A stretch of DNA of 64,000 nucleotides from Litsea cubeba (Eukaryota > Streptophyta > Magnoliopsida > Laurales > Lauraceae). Of the stretch, positions 33,686-44,456 are shown one piece after another (position 1 is the stretch's first letter; each line of letters begins with the position of its first letter). Location of the stretch: contig CM022948.1 in the NCBI GenBank assembly GCA_012931725.1, positions 17,225,098 through 17,289,097 of the forward strand. The letters are read 5' to 3'. The position numbers and the translations under genes are program-made. Under the pieces are notes generated by a model that saw only the letters and a list, made by a program, of their open reading frames with translations, was not told the origin of the DNA and did not search any database.

Positions 33686-33704
33686 TTGGCGCCGTCTGTG
33701 GGAA
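33686..33704 (+). promoter_or_regulatory. Primer-binding site
   Basis: TTGGCGCCGTCTGTGGGAA follows the LTR after one base, as in the TR-GAG element and the orphan site at 19463. Confidence 0.85.
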
Positions 33705-33742
33705 AGCATTAACCCAATCTTCCCAAACACAACCCAAACACC

Positions 33743-35232
33743 ATGCCTCCCAAAGCTAAGAAAGGCGGAGAATCCTCAAAGGCGAAAGGGGGAGAATCCT
33801 CGAGGGTGATAATCCAGCTGCCGCCACCCCCGGGCCGGTCGCTCCTCCTCAAAAGCGATCCGAGGCAAGGTCTGGCGCAGTTGCAGTCGAGGAGCGCCCT
33901 GACACACACCTCTTCATCCAGGTCCCATTCCCGGAGCAAGTCGAGGATTCATCCCCGGAGGGGGAGGTTATGCCTCCCCGACGAGATGAACAGCGACAGG
34001 AGCGTCCTCAAAAGGACAAATCTGTAGCAGTCAGTAAGTCCCACCATTTTCGTCACTTTGCTGGCGATTGGGATGTCGCGACCCAAAACATCCTCATCCA
34101 GGAATAAGAAAAGTTGATTCGGCAGCTCCAACAGCGGCTTCAGCAGCAACCTGAGCGCGAGGCAAAGGTCGGCCCCCAACCTTCCAAAACTAGGCCAACC
34201 CATCGATCCGAGATCGACCTCAGGCAACACCTCGAGCACAAGAGGCAGCGCCGGGCTAAGGACGAGGGCTCCAGCAACAGTCACTCCAAGAGAGGGTCAG
34301 AGCCCCTCTTCGACGACAAAGAAGACGAAGAAGCACAGCTTGACAATCTCATCAGGCAGGCTATCCGGCGCAATATGGAAGTTCTCTCTCGCAATCCTTT
34401 GGATTCGTACGACTCTGGCGGCGCCGGCTCGTCTCCTTTCTCTCGGGAGATCAAGGATTTCCTCCTGCCCAAGAGATTCAGCGTCCCAAGGTTTGTCCAT
34501 TATGACGGCACCTCAAATCTGGCAGCACATCTCCGACATTTCACCCAGAAGATGTCAGTGTGGGGCGATGTCGGCCGTTTGAACTGTAGAGTTTTCTCGT
34601 CGAGTCTGGGAGACCTCCCCCTCAAATGGTTTTGCAGTCTCCCAGAATGATAGATCTCGAGTTGGTGCCAATTGCGGAACTCCTTCTTGGGAAAGTTCCA
34701 GGCCCACAGAGTCATCCCGAAGACGGATGGCGACATCATGGCCCTCAAGATGAGGTGGAACGAGAGTATCACCCAGTTCGCTAAGAGATTCTGGACTGTC
34801 TATAGCCAGATTGAGAACTCCAACGACGAAGTGGTGATCATGTCCTTCCAGCACGCCCTGCTGCCGGGCAATGACCTTCACAAAGAGCTGGTCGGGAGCC
34901 CCATGACCTCGGTGGAAGCACTAATGGCCAGGGTGAATAGGTACATCGCCCAAGAGCAAGACGAGGTCAGGGCCAATAAGAGCTTCGGTGTCTCTAAACC
35001 CGTCTCCAAAGGCCAGTCCAAGCCCAAAGACCGAGCCACCCAGCATAACCGCCACCCCTCCAAGAAATCCTTCTCCATAAAGCAAAAGATGACGTTTCAG
35101 AGGGAAGAGAGGAATCGATACCGAGCTTCCACCAGCTCGGCAGCAGCCTCATTTCCCAACGCGGATGACGGCAAGAAGTCCAGGCCAAATGTCCACACAC
35201 AGTATTCGTGGAGCCTATCCACAAAATACTGA
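33743..35232 (+). pseudogene. gag: gag of the Tat-like element (broken)
   Basis: It starts at ATG 33743 (MPPKAKKGGESSKAK). A Gln/Arg-rich coiled segment follows (34114 frame, RQLQQRLQQQPE), then the capsid-like domain: SVPRFVHYDGTSNLAAHLRH, NCRVFSSSLGDLPLKWFC, and in the next frame LGKFQAHRVIP, ITQFAKRFWTVYSQIEN and MSFQHALLPGNDLHKEL. The tryptophan that is a stop in the TR-GAG copy is intact here. There is a stop at about 34650 with a frame change at 34672, and more breaks upstream. Confidence 0.88.
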
Positions 35233-36128
35233 ACAAGATTAAAGACGAGCCCTACTTCAGCTGGCCGCAGCCTATCCAAGGCAACCCCGCCAGCCGAAAC
35301 CAAAGTAAGTTTTGTGCCTACCACAAGCAGAATGGGCACAACACCGAAGACTGTTTCTCCCTCAAGTCACACCTTGAGAAGCTCGTCAAGGAAGGGCACT
35401 TAAAGGAGTATGTGAAGGGAGGGGGAGTAAACACCAACCGAGCTCAACGCCAGGATGACGGAGGTCACTCTAGCGATGAGTCGGAAAAAATCATCAGCGT
35501 CATCCACCTGGCTCCCACCCCAAGGGGGAGTAACCAGGCCCGTGCTGAGGCCAGGAGGGCCGCACATGGCAAACAGGTGATGATTGATGAGCTCGAACCA
35601 GCGTTCAAGAAAGCTCGGAAGGAGAAGCCCAGGATCTATTTCTCTGAGGAAGACTTGGAAGGAGTCCAACTACCCCATAATGATCCGCTGATCGTCACCC
35701 TCAAACTCAAGAACTGCATAGTTCAAAGGATCCTCGTTGATCTCGAAAGCTCTTCCGAGATCCTTTATTTTGATTGCTTTAGGAGGATGGGCCTTAGAGA
35801 AGAGAACCTGGAGGAAGCGCGAACTCCCCTGATAGGCTTCAGCGCCAAACCAGTATATCCCAAGGGGAAGATCTCCCTCACAGTCCAAGTCGAAGGTGCC
35901 TCCATAACTGCCAACTTTCTTGTGGTAGACGCGCCGTCTCCCTATAATGCCATAATGGGGAGAACATGGCTGCACAGCATGGAAGCAATACATTCCACCC
36001 ACCGCCAGAAGCTCAAATTCCCCTTAGAGGACAAGAACGGCGGAGTAAAGGTGGTCACTATCAGAGGCGACCAGCAAGCGGCCAAGCAATGTCTAATGGC
36101 CGTAGTGCTCGGAGAAAAGGAGTCGTAG
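35208..36128 (+). CDS. gag zinc knuckle and aspartic protease segment (active site altered)
   Basis: A 306-codon open segment. It starts inside the polyprotein, with PYFSWPQPIQGNP, then a knuckle-like CAYHKQNGHNTEDC (residues about 37-50) that has the C-x2-H...H-x4-C spacing used by Tat elements. The protease fold follows from about residue 155: DPLIVTLKLKN, then VDLESSSEILYFD where VDTGSSADIL-like sequence is usual, and ANFLVVDAPSPYNAIMGRTW. The catalytic Asp remains but the following S/T-G is L-E, so the protease is probably inactive. The ATG is not a true translation start. Confidence 0.82.
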   Translation: MEPIHKILNKIKDEPYFSWPQPIQGNPASRNQSKFCAYHKQNGHNTEDCFSLKSHLEKLVKEGHLKEYVKGGGVNTNRAQRQDDGGHSSDESEKIISVIHLAPTPRGSNQARAEARRAAHGKQVMIDELEPAFKKARKEKPRIYFSEEDLEGVQLPHNDPLIVTLKLKNCIVQRILVDLESSSEILYFDCFRRMGLREENLEEARTPLIGFSAKPVYPKGKISLTVQVEGASITANFLVVDAPSPYNAIMGRTWLHSMEAIHSTHRQKLKFPLEDKNGGVKVVTIRGDQQAAKQCLMAVVLGEKES

Positions 36129-36147
36129 CAAGTAAATATGGCCGAAC

Positions 36148-37978
36148 TGGAAGACGAGCTTGATAAGATCGGCCGTAATCCAGAGAAGAAAAGCGTTGAG
36201 GATTTATTAAGGTCAGGCTCGATCCCACCGACCCCGAGCGCGACTTCTTAATTGGCAGTCAGCTTACCGAGATGGAGCGGGCCGAACTCATCGGTTTCCT
36301 ATTCAGGACCAAGGAGGTTTTCCCTTGGACCCCCTACGAGATGCTCGACATTGACCCCAAGGTCATGTGCCACAGGCTCAGTGTGGACCCTGAGCACAAA
36401 CCAGTGATGCAGAAGGCACGCAGGACAGGGGTACCATAGTCAGAAGCAGTAGCCGAAGAGGTCGGGAAGCTGCTAGAGGCTGAGGCGATCAGAGAGGTCA
36501 AGTATCTGAGGTGGCTGGCAAATACAGTGGTCGTCAAAAAGAAAACTGGGAAGTGGAGAATCTGCGTCGATTTCACTGACCTGAACAAGGCCTGTCCCAA
36601 AGACAGTTTCCCACTCCCCAAAATCGGTCAGTTGATCGACGCCACTGCTGGCCACGACAGGATGAGCTTCCTCGATGCTTACCGAGGTTACCACCAAATA
36701 CCGAAGTATGGACCTGACAAAGAGAAGACTGCGTTCATAACGCCCAGAGGCATTTACTGTTACAAGGTCATGCCCTTTGGGCTAAAAAATGCAGGGGCCA
36801 CCTACCAAAGGTTAGTCACGAAGATGTTCCAGGCCCAGCTCAGTAAGACCGTGGAGGTCTACATTGACGACATGGTCGTCAAGTCCAAGCAGTCCCAGGA
36901 CCACTTGGCCGACCTGAGTCAAGTGTTCGACATCCTTAGGAGGTTCAAGCTCAAGCTAAACGCCTCCAAATGTGCGTTCGGCAACGGCTCCGGTAAATTT
37001 CTTGGGAGCCTAGTCACTAGAAGAAGGATTGAAGCCAATCCAGATCAGATCACGGCAATCCTTAGAGTACAAAGTCCAACAACAACAAAGCAGGTTCAGA
37101 AGCTCACCGGTATGGCTGCCGCACTCAATCGCTTCATCAGCAGATCCTCAGATAAATGTAGGCCTTTCTTTCAACTCCTCAAGAAAAATCGGAAGTTCCA
37201 TTGGACCCCAGAGTGCGACGAAGCACTGCAGAGGCTCAAAGCCTATCTCTCCTCACCTCCCCTGCTCTCGACTCCGAAACAGGGAGAAGTGCTCTACCTC
37301 TGCCTCGCGGTCTCGGATCATGCGGTCAGCTCGATCCTCGTTAGAGAGGACGACAAGCAACAAATGCTGATCTGCTACACGAGCAAGATCATGCTTGACA
37401 CCGAGACCAGGTACCTACGGATGGAGAAGCTCGCGTTGGCACTCGTCAGCGTTTCCCGCAAGCTCTCCCACTATTTCAAAGCCTTTTCCATCATGGTTGG
37501 GACAAGACATCGGCTCGGAGCGGTCTTTAAAAAGGCCGACTTCTTCGGCAAAATCTCGATGTGGGTCGTCGAACTAAGGCAATACAATATCAAATATCAA
37601 CCTAGAACAGCGGGCAAAGCTCAAGATCTGGCGGATTTCATCGTCGAGTTCACCTCTCCAAGTTCGGCACCAACCCCGCTCGGCACCGAACTGGGGGGCA
37701 GGAGGCATGAGGATGAAGTCACTGAGACAGAAGAAGAACGGGCTTGGAACCAATTCCTTGCTTCCACTTGGAAGGTCTTCATTGATGGATCCTCTACCTC
37801 CAAGAGGGCTGGCGCTAGCGTAGTTCTTCAATCTCCAGAAGGATTAGTTGTCGAGCAAGCCCTCACTCTTGACTTCAAAGCATCCAATAACGAAGCAGAG
37901 TACGAGGCTCTAATAGAAGGGCCGAATAGCGCTAAAATCCTAGGAGCTCAGCAGCTGGCGGTTTTCAGTGATTCATAG
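36148..37978 (+). CDS. pol: Reverse transcriptase, RNase H and start of second RNase H
   Basis: A leader with breaks (36148-36526: AELIGFLFRTKEVFPWTP, then one stop) is followed by 483 open codons from 36527. RT: VVKKKTGKWRICVDF, LNKACPKDSFPLP, MSFLDAYRGYHQIP, VMPFGLKNAGATYQR and the catalytic VEVYIDDMVVKSK. RNase H: LYLCLAVSDHAVSSILVRED through ELRQYNIKYQPRTAGKAQ. The second RNase H begins WKVFIDGSSTSKRAGA with NNEAEYEALIEG. It ends at a stop inside FSDS at 37976, where a glutamine codon is expected; reading continues in frame afterwards. Confidence 0.9.
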
Positions 37979-38200
37979 TTGGCAACAAGCCAGCTGACTG
38001 GATACTACCAAGCTTGCAACAACAGGATGGCAGCCTACTTAGCGTACGCGAAAAAGCTTCTCTCGCAGTTCTAAAAAATCGAAGTCAAGCGGATCGGTAG
38101 AGACTCCAACTCTCATGCGGACACCCTCGCCAGCCTAGCTTCAGCGGTTGAGGCCGGGAGGAAAAGGATTATCGAAGTAGGATCGCTGGAAAGGCCAAGC
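37979..38200 (+). pseudogene. C-terminal part of second RNase H
   Basis: After the stop the same frame gives LATSQLTGYYQACNNRMAAY, and after another stop RIGRDSNSHADTLASLASAV, which carries the final catalytic Asp (NSHAD). This completes an archaeal-type RNase H domain. Confidence 0.8.
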
Positions 38201-38329
38201 ACGGAGCTTCCCCCACCTCGGCAAATTCTATGCATTGACCGTGGCCCGAGCTGGATGGACGCAATCGTCACCTTCCTTAAAGATGACCAGCTCGCCGAAT
38301 CAGGCTCAAACCAGCTCGGTTCTGGTTGA

Positions 38330-39464
38330 GCCCACAAGGCAAGCTCTACAGGAAGTCCTTCACCGGCCCCTACCTTCAGTGCGTCCACCCCGACAAGGTC
38401 AACGACTTCCTATACGAGATACATGAAGGAATCTACGGAAGTCATGTCGGTGGACGGTCGCTGGCATAACGGGCTATCAGCCAGGGGTACTGGTGGCCAT
38501 ACATGCAGACATGCGCGCAGAAATATGCCGAGAAGTGCGAGAAATGTCAGAAATTCTCACACTCCCTCGACTAGCCATCTCAAGATCTGAGTCCACTATC
38601 CAGCCCATGGCCTTTCACCTAATGGGACTGGACATCGTAGGACCTCTCCACCGAGCTCCAGGAAATAAGACGTGGCTGATAGTAGCCACTGACTACTTCA
38701 CCAAATGGATAGAGACAGAAGCACTCTCCTCCATCACCGCGCGGCTCAAAGAATTTCGTCCAGAGAAACATCGTCACAAGGTTCGAAATTCCACAGACAT
38801 CGATCTCAGACAACGGGACTCAATTCGATTCCAACCTTTTCAAAACCTTCTGCCAGGGCTCGGCATCATAAATCATTAGTCCACCCCAGCATACCCCCAA
38901 AGCAACGGTCAAGCCGAGATCTCCAACAGGGTGGTGCTCGACGAACTCAAGAAGAGGCTCGATCGAGCTAAAGGAAGATGGGTGGAAGAACTGCCGAGCG
39001 TCCTGTGGGCGTACAGGACGACACCAAGGCACTCCACCTCGGCAACACCTTTCTCTCTCGCCTATGGCATGGAAGTCGTGATCCCGCTTGAGGTCGGTCT
39101 CCCGACCTTGAGATCGGAACTCTTCAACCAAGGCCATAACGATATGAACTTGACTCGCGAGTTAGACCTAGCCGAAGAGCGCAGAGAAGCAGCGGCCGCC
39201 CGTCTGGCTGCCTATCAGCAGCAGTTGGCTAAGGGCTACAACCAAAGAGTCAGGGAGAGGAAATTCTCAATCGGGGAGCTCATCTTGAAGAAGTCCCTCC
39301 CGTGGGATAAAGATCCGAACCACGACAAGTTGGTGCCAAACTGGCACGGACAGTTCAAGGCCACCTCGGTCTGCGGTCGATCAGCTTACAAACTTGAGAA
39401 CATGGATGGTAAACAATTGCCACGACCGTGGAACGCGACGCACCTCAAGAAGTTCTATTTCTGA
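38330..39464 (+). pseudogene. Integrase of the Tat-like element (broken)
   Basis: The zinc-finger region reads HEGIYGSHVGGRSLA, then GYWWPYM and CEKCQKFSH. The catalytic core spans frames: LMGLDIVGPLHRAPGNK (D) and YFTKWIETEAL in the 38493 frame, ISDNGTQFDSN (D) in another, and STPAYPQSNGQAEISNRVV (E) in the 38931 frame. The last open segment (38931-39464, 177 codons) ends with the C-terminal GKQLPRPWNATHLKKFYF block typical of Tat integrases. All three DDE residues are seen, but frameshifts separate them. Confidence 0.87.
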
Positions 39465-39577
39465 ATTGTAATTGATTTTTGAAGAGTAATAAAAGCACTC
39501 TGTTCCTTGTCTCCCTCAATTCTCTCCAGAACATAGAACTTGCCAATAGCGCCCAAGGGACTATACGTCTCGGATCT

Positions 39578-40051
39578 CCATTTCGTGCTATGTGAGCACC
39601 TCGGCACTCATGCCAGGTTGTCGGTACGCCCCTGGCGACGAGCCAGTGGGTCTTCTCCATTTCGTACTATGAGTGCACCTCGGCACTCATGCCAGGTTGC
39701 CAGCGCACCCCTGGCGACGAGCCAGTGGGCCTTCTCCATTTCGTGCTATGTGAGCACCTCGGCACTCATGCCAGGTTGCCGGCGCGCCCCTGGCGACGAG
39801 CCTGTGGGTCTTCTCCATTTTGTGCTATGTGAGCACCTCGGCACCCATGCCAGGTTGCCGGCGCACCCCTGGAGATGAGCCAGTGGGTCTTCTCCATTTC
39901 ATGCTATGTGAGCACCTCGGCACTCATGCCAGGTTGCCTGCGCGCCCCTATTGACGAGCTAGTGGGTCTTCTCCATTTCATGCTACGTGAGTACCTTGGC
40001 ACTCATGCCAGGTTGTCGGCGCGCCCACTGTACTTCTAGCGATGAGGCAGC
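39578..40051 (+). repeat. 79-bp tandem repeat, six copies
   Basis: CCATTTCGTGCTATGTGAGC-type units start at 39578, 39657, 39736, 39815, 39894 and 39973, an exact 79-bp spacing. Each includes CATGCCAGGTTG and GGCGACGAGCCAGTGGG. It lies between pol and the antisense gene, a usual position for tandem repeats in Tat/Ogre elements. Confidence 0.93.
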
Positions 40052-40429
40052 GATCCCCATGTTTTGATCCGAGACCAGCCTAAGGGCAGGTCGGCACCTA
40101 TCCCTACCGAGTTCTAATACATATCGCTTGTTTTTGTCCAAGCCTGGTCAGTAAACTGAGCAGCAATATGTACTCATATGTTCGGGGCATGCAAATCAGA
40201 TTCTCTACCCGAGCTCACATACTTATACAAAATATTTGAAAAGCAAAAACATGCATGACAAGGAAAGTGATCCCGATATCGGCCAAATAAAACTTTAGTT
40301 GTATTGATTCTCCATTCATTACATAAAGCAACCAAGGGGTACAATTGAAGAGCAGGAACAAGAAAAATACATAAAAAATGAAGGCTATTAAAAATCTCCA
40401 TGAACAGAACCGACAGAGCCTGCCCGAGG
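40052..40429. other. 3' flank of the antisense gene, non-coding
   Basis: No domain is seen. On the minus strand it may hold the 3' UTR of the antisense gene that ends at 40430. Confidence 0.4.
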
Positions 40430-41331
40430 TCACGCAGGATCGAAGGTATGAGGAATGGCAGCAGCGCTGATGTTGATCCCGGCCTGATCAGCGTTTGATT
40501 CTTCGACTGCTGCCTCACAAGTAGGGACAACGACAGGAGGGGCAGGGTTCGGCACTGGATTAGGTACGGGGGCGGATCCCTGAAGGATGGATGGCCTTCC
40601 GAAATCCCTGCCTCCTTCAGAGCGGAACACCATCCCTTCGCCCAGGCTTTATCCCTCATGACAAGAACCCTGGCCTTATAGTGAGCCGCCATTTACGCTT
40701 TGGTGTCCTCAAAGACAGCATCACACTTTGACTCGAGTTTAGCCTCAGCCTCATCTGCCCTTTTTTATTCAGCCTGGAGCTTGGCCTCGAAGTCATCCTT
40801 CAGCCTCTCGAGAGAGGCCTCGAGCTCGGCCACCTTTCTCTTTTCGGCCTCTGTCTCACCCCTGCCTGCTCAAGCCCCGCCCTAAACTCATCTTCGGCCT
40901 TCGTCAGCTTCTGGGTGACGGCTTCTAGAGATTCCTCGAGGCCGTTCTTCTCCGCGTCCAATTCGACAATTGCAGGGCCATGCCTCCTGAGCCTGTCCAC
41001 GAAGACAATGGACTTCTACACCGTCAGTCAAAGAAACAAGGCATTCAGAGAAAAATCGCCGAGCTAAAACACTTGGAATAAATTGAAAGTTTCGACGAAC
41101 CCCACCTTTAATCACAGCCACCAGCGGGAAAGGCATCCAGCCTCCTGAAAAATCACGGAGGTTGATACCATTGGGATCAACCGCCCTAAGATGGACGTCG
41201 GTAGGGATTTTGTACATTGACCTAAGTCCCTCGATCGCCGCCTCATTCTCCAGCCAGTGACTATAGATATCCATTTCTACCGAAACAGAGGCTAGAAGCA
41301 GAAGGAACCCTAAACCCGTGGAAAAAGGCAA
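40430..41331 (-). pseudogene. Antisense ORF (aORF) of the Tat-like element
   Basis: It starts at ATG 41331 on the minus strand. The N-terminal segment reads HWLENEAAIEGLRSMYKIP and GWMPFPLVAVIKGG, like the antisense gag/transposase-like proteins known from Tat elements. A possible donor (AAAG/GTGGGG) follows near 41105. A coiled coil comes next (KNGLEESLEAVTQKLTKAED near 40940; VAELEASLERLKDDF in another frame), then YKARVLVMRDKAWAKGWCSA. A frameshift leads to an acidic/proline tail ending AAAIPHTFDPA at 40430. It has at least two frame breaks. The function of such antisense proteins is unknown. Confidence 0.72.
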
Positions 41332-41718
41332 AGGAGAAAGAACTTACGAAGGTGAAACTGAGATTCAAACCGACGGAGGCTCAATCTCGGCAGCACTTCT
41401 CTTCTTAGATGAATCTCTCCTGCAGAGTTCTCTTCCTCTCTGGCGCGAGGCAACAATAGGGAAGAAGAGAACCCTAGCCTCCCATATTTATAATGGGAGG
41501 AAGGGTGCCCTCTTAAAAAACCCTAGGGACGCACGTGCCGGACGCCCCTAGGGCCCCGCGCGCGTCATTTCATTGAATGGACGCGTCCCCGATCAGCAGC
41601 GCACGCCTCCTCGATGCAATTGGACAACCAACCGGATGGTGACACGTGGTGCCGTCGGTATGTCTTCTACATTAATTAGCGAGCATCATTTATTACCTCG
41701 GGCAGGCACAGCGACTAC
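41332..41718. other. Antisense promoter region and element end
   Basis: It contains the antisense leader, the palindromic TATA box and a GC-rich stretch (GCCCCGCGCGCG near 41555). No 3' LTR of the Tat-like element is present before the family C LTR at 41719. Confidence 0.5.
41478..41500 (-). promoter_or_regulatory. TATA box of the antisense gene, inside a palindrome
   Basis: The minus strand reads TATAAATA, flanked by exact 8-bp inverted arms CCTCCCAT/ATGGGAGG. It lies about 155 bp upstream of ATG 41331, a plausible core promoter for the antisense transcript. Confidence 0.6.
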
Positions 41719-43147
41719 TGTTGACACCAAAAATGTCACTTTGCTTCTTCAAGATCCAAAAAACTACATGAAGTCGCAACTTGCCATAAATAGGCTATGC
41801 TACTTCCAAAAAAATCAAATCTTGTCAGAATCAAACAAAAACGGCAAGATCCTTCAAGATAGCCAAAAGAGGAGTACACAAGAATTTTCGGGCCATTTCA
41901 AAATCATTTGGCCTAACTTCGCTTCTCCGGCAGCTGAAAAGGAGCTCCCGGCGACAAAAGCATCGGAGACACCAAATCTTCGATCAAAGCCTGTGGATGT
42001 TATCAAAATACATCCAAAAGGCTCCACGTCAAGCTCCGAGTCAAACTGACAACGTTTTTGACCCTACATCAACCCTCGAACAGCTAAATAAAGCCTCTCG
42101 GCAGCGAGAACCACCGAGGCCATCACTCATCAAAAAGAGCACATGGACAACTTCAAAATGCTTACAAAGGGCTACACGTCAAGTTTTAAGTCATTTCGAC
42201 AACATTTGACCATATTTTGACGCTCGGAAGCCAAATCAGGCCTCTCGGCGGTGAAGCTCCCCAAGACCATGGTTTCTAAGACAGAGCCTAGAGATCATCT
42301 TAAAATGATTCCAATAGGTTCCCTGTCAAATTTCAAGTCAATCGGACATCGGTTGACCGCGGATCAAGCCGCGACATCTTCATCGCGATAAAAATAAGTC
42401 TACTGGCAATAGGACCCCAAACGGCTTCAAAACTCAAGCAAAAGCCTATGGTTGGTCTTATTTATTGCTCAGGAGGCTTCACCCCAAATTTCAGGTCATT
42501 CCGACATCGTTTGACCCAATTTCAGCTTCTGACGGAAAATCGGCAGCTCTGCGCGACAAAGTCTTCGGTTTTCTCGAAAAATTGGAAACTTTGCACTCCA
42601 AAATGCAACTATTCTCATTAAGTTCTCTACAGGGAAATCAGGTCAATAAATGATCAAAGATGTCAAGAAAGAATATAGAAGAAAAAAGAATCGAAAAACA
42701 TCAAAAATGGCCACAAAACGGGACAAAAAGGGGGAAATTCCCCCCAGGGTCGCCGGCGACCATGGAGCCAGGAATCGCCGGGTTCGCCCCGGAAAGCCCG
42801 TTTTTTCGTCGTTTTTCCCGATTCGAAGCTTCCGACTCCTGAGATTTTCCAAAATTCATACTTTCGGACCTCCAAATCCTTTGACATCCGCAAAATCACG
42901 GGTCAATCTTCAAGAGTATCAAAATCAACATTGATCGCCAACCGGTCAACCAAAAAAGTGTGTTTTCTACCCGACCGATCGAGAAATCGACAGGACAGAT
43001 GGCATCGACCCGCTGTTGGCAACCAATACCTGAAGTTACATGGTCATTCGATGTCGATCTACATGAAAATCCATCGATGATCATCGCCAGAAGAATCCCA
43101 AAAGACGCGGCACGGCCCGCGACTCTTCAACGGGAGTTACAAGTCAA
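41719..43147 (-). mobile_element. Family C LTR-like repeat, copy 2
   Basis: On the plus strand it begins TGTTGACACCAAAAATGTCA, an LTR-like end. It runs to about GGGAGTTACAAGTCA. It is the inverse of 9699-9811 plus 11930-13181. Flanks ACTAC and ATTGA do not match, so it is either truncated or has lost its duplication. No internal region with a primer-binding site is seen on either side. Confidence 0.55.
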
Positions 43148-43883
43148 TTGATGAAGAAATGGATGAGGCAGAGGGTGCCTCACTTGGAGGAGAAGGCACA
43201 AGTGCACAACCACACCCACAATCTAGAGGGAAAAAACCTGCTTGTCCTGCTCATGTTGTGTCATCTTCTGAGAAGACGAGTACCACCGTCTCTTTGAGTA
43301 GCCATGGTGGAGGAGATGGGAGAGATGGAGCAGGAGACACTAGTAGGATTAGGTGCTACTAGTGAATACTACCAACATGATCAAGAAGATGTCATTCCTG
43401 TAGAGGAGATACAAGACTTTTCGGAAAGAATGGAAGGAAATCGTGGTTATCAACGGCGTCGGAGAGTCTCACCACCTGCTCCACATGCTCCTGGAGGTAG
43501 TAGTAATGAACAAGAAAATATGGGTGGAAGTGTTAGAGGACAACAAGCAGCATCATGGACTGATTCGTGGAACCATAGTTACAGTGGACAAGGACCCTCG
43601 CAGTATTTTCCATATGGTCAACTGCAACAAGGAGACGAACAGTCTTCTATTTCAGGGTCCTACTCATATGGTGACTACTGGTGAAACACAATATAATAGA
43701 TATCCACCTCCACCTCCTACAAGTTATGATGATGCGGGCCATGCGGCTACCACCTTCTTTGGATTTGTGGATCCCAATATTTATCAATATCAAATGCAAT
43801 ATGATGCCAATACAAATGATAACACAGATGGGGATGAGGATAACAATGCCTTAAATCTTGGTAGACGATCCTTTTGGTGGTGA
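43148..43883 (+). pseudogene. Low-complexity C-terminal tail, possibly of a hAT transposase
   Basis: Overlapping plus-strand frames read a Gly/Ser/Gln/Tyr-rich tail: RRRRVSPPAPHAPGGSSNEQ, then after a frame change YPPPPPTSYDDAGHAATTFF, GFVDPN and NALNLGRRSFWW ending at a stop. Tails of this kind follow the dimerisation region in some plant DUF659/hAT transposases. No catalytic or dimerisation block is present here, so this is a weak call. It could be another transposon-derived protein. Confidence 0.35.
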
Positions 43884-44339
43884 CCAAGGTATTCCTACTT
43901 CCTTCACTTACTCTCTACTCTGTCATTTCTAAATTGGTGTTGAATGTAGATTGATGAATGTTGATCACTTCATAGTTCATTCACTTGATTGAATTTGAAC
44001 CTTGAATGTTGAAGTATTGATATTTGATATTTTGATTGTTCAATATTCACTAATGAGTAATGAGTAATTGAGTAATGAGTAATGACCTAACTCTTAAATC
44101 TTATGCAATTATGCCTTTATTTCATGTTCTACTTTTTTTATGAGCTTTCCATTACGTTCTAAGAAATATGAATACATGTGAAAAAACTAATAGTTACTAT
44201 TATTTTTTATTTATACAGCGATACAGGACTTCATATATTGAGGGCACCGCTACACCCCCTTTTCTTACTTAGTTTTGCAAAAGAACCACATATTCTTTCA
44301 TTTTACAATTTTCTGGATTTTCTGGAATTTTTTCAGATT
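43884..44339. other. Non-coding, probable 3' UTR and spacer
   Basis: It is AT-rich. A GAGTAATGA word repeats several times at 44052-44083. No ORF has a recognisable domain. Confidence 0.4.
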
Positions 44340-44456
44340 TTTTGGGCGATTATTTCAAATTGTCCCGCTACGTATCCCCGCTACGCTATGTATCCCCCGC
44401 TTCGTAGCGTTTTGGCGGCGGGCCGCTACGTCCGCCGCTACCGCTATTTTCATCCT
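44340..44456. mobile_element. MITE-like fragment rich in GTAGCGG/CCGCTACG
   Basis: CGCTACG, GTAGCG and CCGCTACCGCTATTTTCA words resemble the sequence at 51870-52190. It abuts the broken 3' side of the minus-strand Copia element. Confidence 0.4.

Larger units (their letters stand above)
32934..41718 (+). mobile_element. Tat-like Ty3/Gypsy element (autonomous type), 3' LTR missing
   Basis: Order: 5' LTR, primer-binding site, gag, protease, RT, RNase H, archaeal-type RNase H, integrase, 79-bp tandem repeats, and an antisense coiled-coil gene. This layout is that of Tat/Retand elements. No second LTR copy is present; the element meets a family C LTR at 41719. Multiple frameshifts and stops show it is inactive. 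Its gag is very similar to that of the TR-GAG element at 21618. Confidence 0.9.
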
